This document shows positions 1-7,834 of a stretch of DNA of 64,000 bases, piece by piece (within the stretch, counting starts at the first letter, position 1; each line of letters opens with the position of its first letter). This DNA comes from Flexivirga alba (GTDB lineage: Bacteria; Actinomycetota; Actinomycetes; Actinomycetales; Dermatophilaceae): contig NZ_JBHSWH010000001.1 of the NCBI RefSeq assembly GCF_042661025.1, forward strand, positions 1,426,001 to 1,490,000. The letters are read 5' to 3'. The notes beneath the pieces are model-generated. The model was given only the letters and a program-made list of their open reading frames with translations, was not told where the DNA came from and made no database searches. The position numbers and the translations under genes are program-made.

Positions 1-1810
1 TGGGCTCCACGAACAGGCCGGCTGCGAGTGACACGATGAGGTAGCCATGCGCGACGATGCCCCCGAAGATCGGGTTCTTGGCGGCGGCCTCGGGGTCGGT
101 GTGTGCGTAGAACGTGTCGCCGGTCTTGGCCGCGAAGTCGTTGATGTCCTCCAGTGTGATCGTGCGGCTGCCGGTTTCGACGGTGTCGCCGATCTGCAGC
201 TGTGCCAACGACTTTCGGAACGGGTGCACGTCTTCAACGTCGCGCTGGGACCCGGTCGTCCAGCGCCCGGTGATCGCGGTCAGCATGTCCGGCGAACCCT
301 GTATGGCGGTGCGCTGCATGTGGTGCAGGATGCCTCGGACGCCGCCGAGTTCCTCACCGCCGCCGGCCCGTCCCGGACCACCGTGCACGAGCATGGGCAG
401 CGGCGAACCGTGACCGGTCGACTCCTTGGCATCGTCGCGGTTGAGCACCAGGATGCGGCCGTGCCAGGGAGCGGCCCCTTGCACGATCTCCCGGGCGACC
501 TCGGGGTCGTTGGTCACGACGGACCCGACCAGGCTGCCCTTGCCGCGAGCGGCCAATTGCACTGCGTCAGCAGTGGATTCGTAACCGATGACAGACGCGA
601 CCGGGCCGAAGGGCTCGACGTCATGCACCTGGGTGGAGTCGGCGTGCGCGCGCAGCAGCACCGGTTGGATGAAGGCCCCACGGTCGTCGCCGACGGCGGC
701 GTGGGGGTCGCCATACACGATGTCGGCGGAGGAGCGCAGCGCCTCGATCGCCTTGCGCACTTCGTCGCGCTGGGCGAGTGACGCGAGCGGGCCGACCCGG
801 GTGGACTCGTCGCGCGGGTCGCCGACGGTGGACTTGTCCAGGCGCGCACTGATCGCCTCGATGACGGGGTCGATCATCGGGCCGGGCACGATCACCCGGC
901 GAATGGCGGTGCACTTCTGCCCGGCCTTGACGGTCATCTCTGCCACGACCCCCTTGACGAAGAGGTCGAACTCCGGATCGTCGGTGGTGACGTCGGTGCC
1001 GAGTACCGAGCAGTTCAGCGAATCCGCTTCCACGCCAAGGGAAACGCCGCCATGAAGCACGGACTCGTGCCGCCGCAGGAAGCCCGCCGTGTGCGCCGAT
1101 CCGGTGAACGCGACCGAGTCCTGGACGGTCAACTCGTCGAGCAGCGTGCCAGCGCTGCCGGCGAGCAGTTGCAGGCTGCCCTCGGGCAGGACGCCGGCTT
1201 CGATGATGCGGCGTACGGCGAGTTCGGTCAGGTATGCCGTCTGACTGGCCGGCTTGACGATGCTCGGCAGGCCGGAGATGAAGGCGGGCGCGAGCTTTTC
1301 GAGCATGCCCCACACCGGGAAGTTGAACGCGTTGATCTCGACGGCGACGCCGGGGCGCGAGGTGAAGACGTGCTGACCGACGAAGGTGCCGCCCTTGCTC
1401 AGCTGCTCCATCGGGCCGTCGGGCGCGACCGTGGAGTTGGGCAGCTCGCGGCGGGCCTTGCTGGAGTAGCTGAAGACCGTGCCGATGCCGCCGTCGATGT
1501 CGACCCACGAATCCTTCTTGGTGGCACCGGTTTTGAAGGACACGTCATACAGCTCTGCCTTGATCTCCGGCTTCGACAGCAGCAGCGCGACCTCCTTCAT
1601 CAGCATCGCCCGCTGGTGGAAGGTCAGCTCTCGTATGGCGGGCCCGCCGACCTCCTTGGCGTGCCGGACCATCGCGGCGAGATCCACGCCGACGCTGCTG
1701 ATCCGGGCAACCGTCTCGCCGGTGGTCGCGTCCAGCAGCGGATCGCCCTCGGCGTCGGACCGGAACCACGATCCGGCGGCGTAGCTCTCGAGCATGCGTG
1801 CGTCTGTCAC
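1..1810 (-). CDS. paaZ: PaaZ, oxepin-CoA hydrolase/3-oxo-5,6-didehydrosuberyl-CoA semialdehyde dehydrogenase (partial, C-terminus beyond window)
   Basis: PaaZ opens the oxepin-CoA ring with its C-terminal MaoC-like hydratase domain and oxidises the resulting aldehyde with its N-terminal aldehyde dehydrogenase domain. About 603 codons are visible. The ALDH domain fills roughly residues 1-500, with the nucleophilic Cys in KAGQKCTAI. The hydratase domain starts at IGDTIETGSRTITLEDI and runs off the left edge after SLAAGLFVEP. I chose GTG 1810 because AGGAG lies 5 nt upstream (1816-1820); an in-frame ATG follows at 1795. It is divergent from paaA across a 99-bp gap that holds a TetR-type palindrome. 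The family assignment is firm; only the missing C-terminus limits it. Confidence 0.95.
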   Translation of the reverse strand, partial: MTDARMLESYAAGSWFRSDAEGDPLLDATTGETVARISSVGVDLAAMVRHAKEVGGPAIRELTFHQRAMLMKEVALLLSKPEIKAELYDVSFKTGATKKDSWVDIDGGIGTVFSYSSKARRELPNSTVAPDGPMEQLSKGGTFVGQHVFTSRPGVAVEINAFNFPVWGMLEKLAPAFISGLPSIVKPASQTAYLTELAVRRIIEAGVLPEGSLQLLAGSAGTLLDELTVQDSVAFTGSAHTAGFLRRHESVLHGGVSLGVEADSLNCSVLGTDVTTDDPEFDLFVKGVVAEMTVKAGQKCTAIRRVIVPGPMIDPVIEAISARLDKSTVGDPRDESTRVGPLASLAQRDEVRKAIEALRSSADIVYGDPHAAVGDDRGAFIQPVLLRAHADSTQVHDVEPFGPVASVIGYESTADAVQLAARGKGSLVGSVVTNDPEVAREIVQGAAPWHGRILVLNRDDAKESTGHGSPLPMLVHGGPGRAGGGEELGGVRGILHHMQRTAIQGSPDMLTAITGRWTTGSQRDVEDVHPFRKSLAQLQIGDTVETGSRTITLEDINDFAAKTGDTFYAHTDPEAAAKNPIFGGIVAHGYLIVSLAAGLFVEP

Positions 1811-1871
1811 TGGAACTCCTGTTGTCGGTGCTTGTCGTTGCCAACGGCGGCCGTTGCATGCCAGACTAATA

Positions 1872-1889
1872 ACTGACCACTCGGTCTGT
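1872..1889. promoter_or_regulatory. TetR-type operator candidate in the paaZ-paaA divergent promoter
   Basis: The 18-mer ACTGACCACTCGGTCTGT has 7-bp arms (ACTGACC and GGTCTGT) that match inversely at six of seven positions around a 4-bp centre. It sits between the two divergent paa starts, just upstream of the paaA ribosome binding site. Actinobacterial paa operons are commonly repressed by TetR-family PaaR, whose boxes have similar ACC/GGT arms. That this is a PaaR box is inference. Confidence 0.5.
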
Positions 1890-1909
1890 AAATACTCGAG
1901 GAGGATCTC

Positions 1910-2899
1910 GTGCAGGTTGACCAGGCTCCCTTGGAAGAGGCCTTCGAGGCGACGATCGCCGGCAACGACCGCATCGAGCCACGCGACTGGATGCCGGACG
2001 ACTACCGCAAGACACTCATCCGGCAGGTCGCACAGCACGCGCACTCCGAGATCATCGGCATGCAGCCCGAGGGCAACTGGATCACCCGCGCGCCCTCACT
2101 ACGGCGTAAGGCGGTGCTACTGGCGAAGGTGCAGGACGAGGCCGGCCACGGGCTCTACCTCTACTCCGCGACCGAGACGCTCGGCATCTCTCGCGACGAA
2201 CTCACCCGCCGGCTGATCTCCGGCAAGCAGAAGTACTCCTCGATCTTCAACTACCCGACCCTGACGTATGCCGATGTCGGCACCATCGGCTGGCTGGTCG
2301 ACGGCGCCGCAATCTGCAACCAGGTTCCCCTGTGCCGAACCTCTTATGGGCCTTACGGCCGGGCGATGATCCGCATCTGCAAAGAGGAGTCGTTCCACCA
2401 GCGGCAGGGTTACGAGCTGCTCATGACGATGATGCGCGGCACCGACGAGCAGCGCGCGATGGTGCAGGAGTCGGTCAACCGCTTCTGGTGGCCCGCGCTG
2501 ATGATGTTCGGCCCGCCGGATGGCGACTCGCCCAACACCGAGCAGTCGATGGCGTGGGGCATCAAGCGCCATACGAATGACGAGCTGCGGCAACGGTTTG
2601 TCGACATGTCGATGCCGCAGGCCGAAGCGCTCGGCGTGACGTTCCCGGACCCGGAGTTGAAGTGGAACGAGGAGCGTGACTCTTACGACTACGGCGAGCC
2701 GGACTGGGAAGAGTTCTGGCACGTCGTCAAGGGCAACGGCCCCTGCAACGCGGCACGAGTGGCACACCGCAAGGCGGCATACGACGACGGCGCATGGGTC
2801 AGAGACGCCGCGATGGCGTTCGCTTCCCAAGCTGGTCGAGTAGGCCGGAGCGCTAGCGGAGGCCGTATCGAGACCGGGGAAGAGACCGAAAATGACTGA
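1910..2899 (+). CDS. paaA: 1,2-phenylacetyl-CoA epoxidase, catalytic subunit PaaA
   Basis: Diiron oxygenase subunit that epoxidises the aromatic ring of phenylacetyl-CoA within the PaaABCE complex. It has 329 residues and shows ferritin-like metal ligands: Glu in AQHAHSEIIG, the EAGH motif in VQDEAGHGLYLYS, and EESFH in CKEESFHQRQGYE. Start is GTG 1910 behind GAGGAGG (about 1899-1905). The gene overlaps paaB by 8 bp. The last 20 or so codons (SQAGRVGRSASGGRIETGEE) do not resemble PaaA; they are encoded by a palindromic intergenic-type repeat (2832-2875), so the C-terminus appears to have been extended by insertion of that element. Confidence 0.95.
   Translation: MQVDQAPLEEAFEATIAGNDRIEPRDWMPDDYRKTLIRQVAQHAHSEIIGMQPEGNWITRAPSLRRKAVLLAKVQDEAGHGLYLYSATETLGISRDELTRRLISGKQKYSSIFNYPTLTYADVGTIGWLVDGAAICNQVPLCRTSYGPYGRAMIRICKEESFHQRQGYELLMTMMRGTDEQRAMVQESVNRFWWPALMMFGPPDGDSPNTEQSMAWGIKRHTNDELRQRFVDMSMPQAEALGVTFPDPELKWNEERDSYDYGEPDWEEFWHVVKGNGPCNAARVAHRKAAYDDGAWVRDAAMAFASQAGRVGRSASGGRIETGEETEND
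2832..2875. repeat. Palindromic repeat element overlapping the 3' end of paaA
   Basis: The stretch begins TGGTCGAGTAGGCCGGAGC and ends GGCCGTATCGAGACC, so its ends read GGTCGAGTAGGCC against GGTCTCGATACGGCC on the other strand. It is an imperfect palindrome of the kind found between genes in many actinobacteria. Here it lies inside the coding frame and supplies the paaA C-terminal tail. I saw no second copy of this sequence in the window. Confidence 0.55.
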
Positions 2900-3185
2900 G
2901 AACACTGCCGAATGGCCGCTCTACGAGGTCTTCATCCGCAGCAAGCGCGGCCTCAACCACGTGCACGTGGGTTCGCTGCATGCGCCGGATGCCGAGATGG
3001 CGCTGCTGCACGCGCGCGACGTCTACACCCGCCGCAACGAGGGCGTGTCGATCTGGGTGGTGAAGTCCGCGGACATCACCGCGTCGAGCCCGTCGGAGAA
3101 GGACCCGCTCTTCGCACCGAGCGGCGACAAGGTCTACCGCCACCCGACGTTCTACGACATCCCGTCCAACGTCCCTCACATGTAA
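2892..3185 (+). CDS. paaB: 1,2-phenylacetyl-CoA epoxidase subunit PaaB
   Basis: Small non-catalytic subunit needed for assembly and activity of the PaaABCE monooxygenase complex. It has 97 residues, the usual PaaB length, with the family start WPLYEVFIRSKRGLNHVHVG and the conserved DPLFAPSGDKVYRHPTFYDI near the end. The ATG at 2892 overlaps the end of paaA (stop 2897-2899), which implies translational coupling. A palindromic repeat element starts 3 bp after the stop and separates it from paaC, although the operon continues. Confidence 0.95.
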   Translation: MTENTAEWPLYEVFIRSKRGLNHVHVGSLHAPDAEMALLHARDVYTRRNEGVSIWVVKSADITASSPSEKDPLFAPSGDKVYRHPTFYDIPSNVPHM

Positions 3186-3187
3186 GT

Positions 3188-3243
3188 CACCCCACAAAGT
3201 TTCTCCCCCGCTTCGCTCCTCCGAATACTTCGCGGGGACCCCG
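3188..3243. repeat. Inverted-repeat element, copy 1 (after paaB)
   Basis: Starts CACCCCACAAAGTTT and ends ACTTCGCGGGGACCCCG, so the ends can pair as a stem around a C-rich loop. It begins 3 bp after the paaB stop. A close copy lies at 7007-7060, 2 bp after the thiolase stop, and a partial copy at 60748, 3 bp after an ABC exporter stop. Confidence 0.65.
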
Positions 3244-3278
3244 ACTTTCGAGGATGACATGACCAGGAAAAAGCAGTT

Positions 3279-4202
3279 ATGAGCGAGCACATCACCCAGG
3301 ACACCGAGGGCGAGCACGACAACGCGTATGCCGGGCTGCTCGGCAACGACGCGCACTGGGCTTTCGGCACCGATTTCGAAGACCCACTGGCCGGCGTCGA
3401 CACGACGATCCCGGACGGCATCGATGCGACCGAATTGGCGCAGTACTGCTTGATGCTCGGCGATGACGCACTGATCTATGCACAACGACTGTCGGAGTGG
3501 ACGAGTCGCGCACCCGACCTGGAGGAGGACATCGCAATCGCGAACATCGCGCTGGACCTCGTCGGTCAGGCGCGCCTGCTGCTCGCGCGGGCGGCCGCGG
3601 CGGACCCGTCACTGGTGCCGACCCTCCCGGAGGGTTCTCCGGTGCCGGACGAGGACCGGCTCGCCTACTTCCGCGACGCAGGCGACTTCCGAAATGTGCG
3701 CCTGGCTGAGGTCCCGAACGGCGACTTCGCCGAGTTGGTGGCCCGGTTGCTCGTGATGTCGACCTGGCGCCTGGCAATCCTGCAGCGGCTGGTCGGCCAC
3801 GCCGACGCCGTGGTAGCAGCGATTGCCGCGAAAGGCGTGAAAGAGCTTGCGTACCACCGGGATTTCGCTGGTCGGTGGTTCGTGACGCTCGCCCGCGGCA
3901 CCGAAGAGTCCTACCGCCGGCTGACCGACGCAATGCGTGCGGTGTGGCCGTTGATCCCGGAGTTGACGGCGTCCACGGAGATCGAAGTCCGCGTTGGTGC
4001 CGACCCGGCCGTGCTGGCTGACGAGATCGGTGTGGTGCTCGACCAGGTGCTGGCTGTCGCAGGTATGACGGCACCGGACGCCCCGGCGCTCGCGGGTGTC
4101 CGTGGCCGCACCGGCCGGCAGGGCATGCACTCGGAGTCGTTCAGCATGCTGCTCGCCGAGCTGCAGGTGGTCGCCCGGGCGCACCCGATGGGCAGGTGGT
4201 GA
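3279..4202 (+). CDS. paaC: 1,2-phenylacetyl-CoA epoxidase structural subunit PaaC
   Basis: Ferritin-like structural partner of PaaA in the epoxidase; it lacks a functional diiron centre in characterised homologues. It has 307 residues. The family pattern is recognisable in CLMLGDDALIYAQRLSEWTS, IALDLVGQARLLLARA and the C-terminal GRQGMHSESFSMLLAELQVV. The first 45 residues (acidic, before DPLAGVD) are less typical, so the true start could be a little downstream. It lies 93 bp after paaB, with a repeat element in the gap, and overlaps paaD through GTGA. Confidence 0.93.
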   Translation: MSEHITQDTEGEHDNAYAGLLGNDAHWAFGTDFEDPLAGVDTTIPDGIDATELAQYCLMLGDDALIYAQRLSEWTSRAPDLEEDIAIANIALDLVGQARLLLARAAAADPSLVPTLPEGSPVPDEDRLAYFRDAGDFRNVRLAEVPNGDFAELVARLLVMSTWRLAILQRLVGHADAVVAAIAAKGVKELAYHRDFAGRWFVTLARGTEESYRRLTDAMRAVWPLIPELTASTEIEVRVGADPAVLADEIGVVLDQVLAVAGMTAPDAPALAGVRGRTGRQGMHSESFSMLLAELQVVARAHPMGRW

Positions 4203-4720
4203 CCGTGACGACCGAGACGGTGAATCCGACTGCGCTCGAACATGCTTGGCGGGTTGCATCGGAGGTCACCGACCCGGAGTTGCCGATGCTGACCCTTGCC
4301 GACCTGGGTGTCCTACGGGACCTCAGACAGAACGACGACGGCACGGTCGTCGTGGCGATCACCCCGACATACTCGGGGTGTCCGGCGATGGCGACGATGC
4401 GCGACGACCTGGTGCACCGGCTGACCGACGCGGGCTTCGAGTCGGTCCGGGTCCGGGTGCAGCTCAGCCCGCCGTGGACGACCGACTCGATCACTGAGAA
4501 TGGTCGGAAAGCCTTGTCCGACAACGGGATATCTCCTCCCGGAGAGGCTCCCCGCGGGCCGATTGCCCTGCAGCTGATGCCGACCCGGCGCGCCATACAG
4601 TGCCCGCAGTGCGGGTCCGGTGACACCGAGGTGACCAGCGAGTTCGGCAGCACCGCGTGCAAGGCGCTCTACCGCTGCCGCTCCTGCCGGGAGCCCTTCG
4701 ACCACATCAAGGAGCATTAG
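4199..4720 (+). CDS. paaD: PaaD, Fe-S maturation protein of the phenylacetyl-CoA epoxidase (MIP18 family)
   Basis: PaaD is thought to help mature the iron-sulfur centre of PaaE. The N-terminal MIP18 domain is seen in DPELPMLTLADLGVLRDL and in ITPTYSGCPAM, which holds the conserved Cys. The C-terminus is a zinc ribbon with CPQCGSGD followed about 20 residues later by CRSC. I chose GTG 4199 because it forms a 4-bp GTGA overlap with the paaC stop; GTG 4196 and GTG 4205 are also in frame. About 173 residues, normal for PaaD. Confidence 0.93.
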   Translation: MTVTTETVNPTALEHAWRVASEVTDPELPMLTLADLGVLRDLRQNDDGTVVVAITPTYSGCPAMATMRDDLVHRLTDAGFESVRVRVQLSPPWTTDSITENGRKALSDNGISPPGEAPRGPIALQLMPTRRAIQCPQCGSGDTEVTSEFGSTACKALYRCRSCREPFDHIKEH

Positions 4721-4724
4721 AGAG

Positions 4725-5813
4725 ATGTCCCTCGCCACCGAGACGAACATCAACTCCCGCACGGCACCGTTCCGCGATCTGCTGGTGGCCGACGTCGAGC
4801 GGCTCACCGACGACTCCGTCGCGGTCACCTTCGCAATACCGGACGAGTTAGCGGACGAATTCGCTTTCGCCGCAGGGCAAGCGCTGACGTTGCGCCGGGT
4901 CGTCGATGGTGTCGAGCACCGCCGTACCTACTCGATCAGCTCACCGGTCGGCAGCCTGCCGCGCATCGGGGTCCGGGAGATCCCGGACGGGCTCTTCTCC
5001 AGCTGGCTGGTGCACGACGTGCGCCCGGGCGACACCATCGAGGTGGAGCGACCCAGCGGGAGCTTCCGCGCCGAACCCGACGAGCCGGCCCGGCACCTGT
5101 GCATCGCAGTGGGGTCCGGCATCACGCCGATGCTGTCGATCGCCTCGTCGGTCGTGACGCATCCGGACTCAACGGTGACCATGCTCTACGGCAACCGTGC
5201 GACCAACACCGTCATGTTCGCCGAAGAGCTCGCCGACCTGAAGAACGCCAATCACCAGCGTTTCGACCTGATTCACGTGCTGTCGCGTGAGCCACGCGAC
5301 GTCGAGCTCTTCTCCGGCCGGTTGGAGGGTGACCGGCTGCGCACCATCCTGCGGGAGCTGGTGCCGTTGGAGTTGATCGACCACGTCTGGTTGTGCGGAC
5401 CGATCGACATGCTGACCGAGACGCGCTCCGTGCTGGAGGAGTTGGGTGTCGCGAAGGACCGCATCCACTACGAGCTCTTCTATGTGGATGCTCCTCCGCC
5501 GCAGCTGCGCCATGCCGAAGCCACCGTCGAAGGCGAAACCTCCGCATTGACAGTGGTTCTCGACGGTCGAAGCACGACGACGGCGGTCCCCAAGACCGTG
5601 ACCGTGCTCGACTCGGCACAGCAGAAGCGACCCGACATGCCGTTCGCCTGCAAGGGCGGCGTGTGCGGCACCTGTCGCGCCAAGGTCACTCACGGCGAGG
5701 TCGAGATGGTCCGCAATTACGCGCTGGAGGATGCCGAAGTCGAGCAGGGTTTCGTCGTCACCTGCCAGAGCTTCCCGATCAGCGACGACGTGACCGTCGA
5801 CTACGACGCCTGA
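4725..5813 (+). CDS. paaE: 1,2-phenylacetyl-CoA epoxidase reductase subunit PaaE
   Basis: Passes electrons from NADPH through FAD and a [2Fe-2S] cluster to the PaaA diiron site. It has 362 residues: an FAD-binding barrel (RRTYSISSPVG, about residues 65-75), a pyridine-nucleotide domain (AVGSGITPMLSI, YGNRATNTVMFAEEL), and a C-terminal plant-type ferredoxin domain with CKGGVCGTCRAKV and a fourth Cys in VVTCQSFP. It starts 4 bp after the paaD stop and ends 25 bp before the thiolase gene, consistent with one operon. Confidence 0.96.
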   Translation: MSLATETNINSRTAPFRDLLVADVERLTDDSVAVTFAIPDELADEFAFAAGQALTLRRVVDGVEHRRTYSISSPVGSLPRIGVREIPDGLFSSWLVHDVRPGDTIEVERPSGSFRAEPDEPARHLCIAVGSGITPMLSIASSVVTHPDSTVTMLYGNRATNTVMFAEELADLKNANHQRFDLIHVLSREPRDVELFSGRLEGDRLRTILRELVPLELIDHVWLCGPIDMLTETRSVLEELGVAKDRIHYELFYVDAPPPQLRHAEATVEGETSALTVVLDGRSTTTAVPKTVTVLDSAQQKRPDMPFACKGGVCGTCRAKVTHGEVEMVRNYALEDAEVEQGFVVTCQSFPISDDVTVDYDA

Positions 5814-5838
5814 GCCACAACTTCAAAGGAGCACACGC

Positions 5839-7005
5839 ATGCCGGAGGCCTTCGTCCTCGACGCGATCCGCACTCCCATCGGCCGGTATGGCGGCGCGCT
5901 CGCCGCACACCGTCCCGACGACCTCGCCGCACTCGTCGTCGGCGAGGTGGTGCGCCGGTCCGGCATCGACCCGGAGCGCATCGACGAGGTGATCTTCGGC
6001 GCCGCAAACCAGGCCGGTGAGGACAACCGCAACGTCGCCCGTATGGCGGTGCTGTTGGCCGGATTGCCGCAGAGCGTGCCGGGATTCACCGTCAACCGGC
6101 TCTGCGCGTCCGGGCTGACCGCGATCACGACGGCACGCCAGATGATTGCCGCGGGAGACGCGGACATCGTCGTCGCAGGTGGGGTCGAATCGATGACCCG
6201 GGCTCCGTGGGTGCAGGCGAAGCCGTCCCGTCCGTGGGCGAAGCCGGGCGCGAGTTTCGACACCTCGATCGGCTGGCGGTTCACCAACCCGGCGTATGAG
6301 GAGGACACCACCTTGTCGATGCCACAGACCGCCGAGCGGGTCGCCGAGCAGTGGAAACTGACTCGCGAGGAGCTGGATTCCTTTGCGCTGCAGTCACATC
6401 AGCGTGCGGTAGCCGCTCGAGAGGCTGGCCGTTTCGATGACGAGATCATCGCGGTGGGTGACGTCACGCGGGACGAGGGACCACGACCGGACACGACCGC
6501 GGAGAAGCTGGCCAAGCTGCGACCGGTCAACAAGCCGGACGGCGTGATCACCGCCGGCAATGCGTCATCGCTCAATGACGGCGCGGCCGCGGTCGTCATC
6601 GTGTCGGAGAAGTTCCTGGCCGAGAGCGGTCTGCAGCCGAAGGCGCGCATCGTCGCCGGCGCCAGCGCCGGTGTCGCGCCGGAGATCATGGGCATCGGAC
6701 CGGTGCCCGCGACCCGGAAGGCGATGGATCGTGCCGGATGGCAAGTGGATTCGCTCGATGCGGTCGAGCTAAACGAGGCATTCGCGTCGCAGTCGATCGC
6801 GTGCATGCGGGACCTGAAACTGGACGCCGACATCATCAACGCCGACGGTGGGGCCATTGCGCTGGGCCACCCGCTCGGCTGCTCGGGCACGCGCCTCGTC
6901 GTCACCCTGCTGCGTCGGATGCGCGACACCGGCGGCAAGCGCGGTCTGGCCACGATGTGCGTGGGTGTCGGTCAGGGTTCGGCCCTTCTCCTGGAGACCG
7001 TATGA
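5839..7005 (+). CDS. paaJ: 3-oxoadipyl-CoA/acetyl-CoA acyltransferase (PaaJ-like thiolase)
   Basis: Thiolase of 388 residues. In this setting it should cleave the 3-oxoacyl-CoA intermediates of phenylacetate degradation, releasing acetyl-CoA and finally succinyl-CoA. Visible family motifs are the acyl-enzyme Cys in VNRLCASGLTAI, the substrate-loop VAGGVESMTRAPW, the GHPLGCSGTR His motif and the second Cys in ATMCVGVGQG. It has an AAGGAG Shine-Dalgarno 7 to 12 nt before ATG 5839. The paaJ symbol rests on operon context; by sequence alone pcaF is equally possible. Confidence 0.88.
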   Translation: MPEAFVLDAIRTPIGRYGGALAAHRPDDLAALVVGEVVRRSGIDPERIDEVIFGAANQAGEDNRNVARMAVLLAGLPQSVPGFTVNRLCASGLTAITTARQMIAAGDADIVVAGGVESMTRAPWVQAKPSRPWAKPGASFDTSIGWRFTNPAYEEDTTLSMPQTAERVAEQWKLTREELDSFALQSHQRAVAAREAGRFDDEIIAVGDVTRDEGPRPDTTAEKLAKLRPVNKPDGVITAGNASSLNDGAAAVVIVSEKFLAESGLQPKARIVAGASAGVAPEIMGIGPVPATRKAMDRAGWQVDSLDAVELNEAFASQSIACMRDLKLDADIINADGGAIALGHPLGCSGTRLVVTLLRRMRDTGGKRGLATMCVGVGQGSALLLETV

Positions 7006-7006
7006 A

Positions 7007-7060
7007 CACCCCACAAAGTTCTCCGCTCGTTCCTCGCTCCGATACTTTGCGGGGACCCCG
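7007..7060. repeat. Inverted-repeat element, copy 2 (after paaJ)
   Basis: Begins CACCCCACAAAGTTCTCC and ends ACTTTGCGGGGACCCCG, matching the copy at 3188-3243 except for a few changes in the loop. It starts 2 bp after the thiolase stop codon. The ends can form a stem in RNA, so it could attenuate or process the polycistronic transcript. Confidence 0.65.
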
Positions 7061-7093
7061 TTTCCAGGACATGGCCTTTCGAAGGAGGCAGCT

Positions 7094-7834
7094 TTGAGTG
7101 CCGTCGAGCTCGATGAGCGAGACGACCGTGTCGTCATACGACTCAATCGGCCGGAGGTGCGCAACGCCATCGACGCCGACACGGTCGCGGCGCTGCACGA
7201 GGCATGTGCGCTGTTGGAGCAACAGCCGCGGATCGCGCTGATCACTGGCAGCGGAGGGATATTCGCTGCTGGAGCTGACATCGGACAACTGCGTGAGCGG
7301 CGCCGTGACGATGCCCTGCGTGGCATCAACTCCGGCATCTTCGACCGGATCCGCAAGCTGCCGATGCCGGTCATCGCTCTCATCGACGGCTACGCCCTCG
7401 GCGGTGGCGCAGAGCTGGCCTACGCCTGCGATTTCCGGATCGGCACTCCGTCGGTGAAGATCGGCAACCCCGAGCCCGGGCTCGGCATACTGGCTGCTGC
7501 CGGTGCGTCGTGGCGGCTGGCCGAGCTGGTCGGGGAGCCGCTGGCCAAGGAGATCCTGCTGGCTGGGCGGGTGTTGACCGCTGAAGAGGCACTGGGTTGC
7601 CGGCTGCTCAACGACATCGTGGAGCCGGACGACCTCCTCGCGGCCGGTATGGCGCTCGCTGACCGGATCGCCCGGCAGGCGCCGCAAGCCGTTCGGCTGA
7701 CCAAGTCGGTCTTCCACGCGCCGCGCGAGGCGCACCCGCTGATCGACGACATCGCGCAGGCGGTCCTCTTCGAGACCGAGGACAAGTACGACCGGATGAC
7801 CGCATTCCTGGAGCGGAAGGATCGCAAGAAGTGA
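7094..7834 (+). CDS. paaF: Enoyl-CoA hydratase/isomerase (PaaF/PaaG-like)
   Basis: Crotonase-fold protein of 246 residues that should hydrate an enoyl-CoA in the lower phenylacetate pathway. Motifs include GSGGIFAAGADI (oxyanion loop) and the central GYALGGGAELAYACDFRI. I chose TTG 7094 because AAGGAGG lies 5 to 6 nt upstream and the protein then begins at the normal crotonase N-terminus (SAVELDERDDRVVIRLNRP). A longer in-frame reading from 6848 only reads through paaJ. It overlaps paaH by GTGA. Whether it acts as PaaF or PaaG cannot be decided from sequence alone. Confidence 0.88.
   Translation: MSAVELDERDDRVVIRLNRPEVRNAIDADTVAALHEACALLEQQPRIALITGSGGIFAAGADIGQLRERRRDDALRGINSGIFDRIRKLPMPVIALIDGYALGGGAELAYACDFRIGTPSVKIGNPEPGLGILAAAGASWRLAELVGEPLAKEILLAGRVLTAEEALGCRLLNDIVEPDDLLAAGMALADRIARQAPQAVRLTKSVFHAPREAHPLIDDIAQAVLFETEDKYDRMTAFLERKDRKK

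Noticed and set aside
621..1508. Long Arg-rich reading frame on the minus strand in a different frame from paaZ
   Set aside because: Composition is Arg/Gly/Pro-rich and it overlaps the clear PaaZ frame throughout; a GC-rich shadow.
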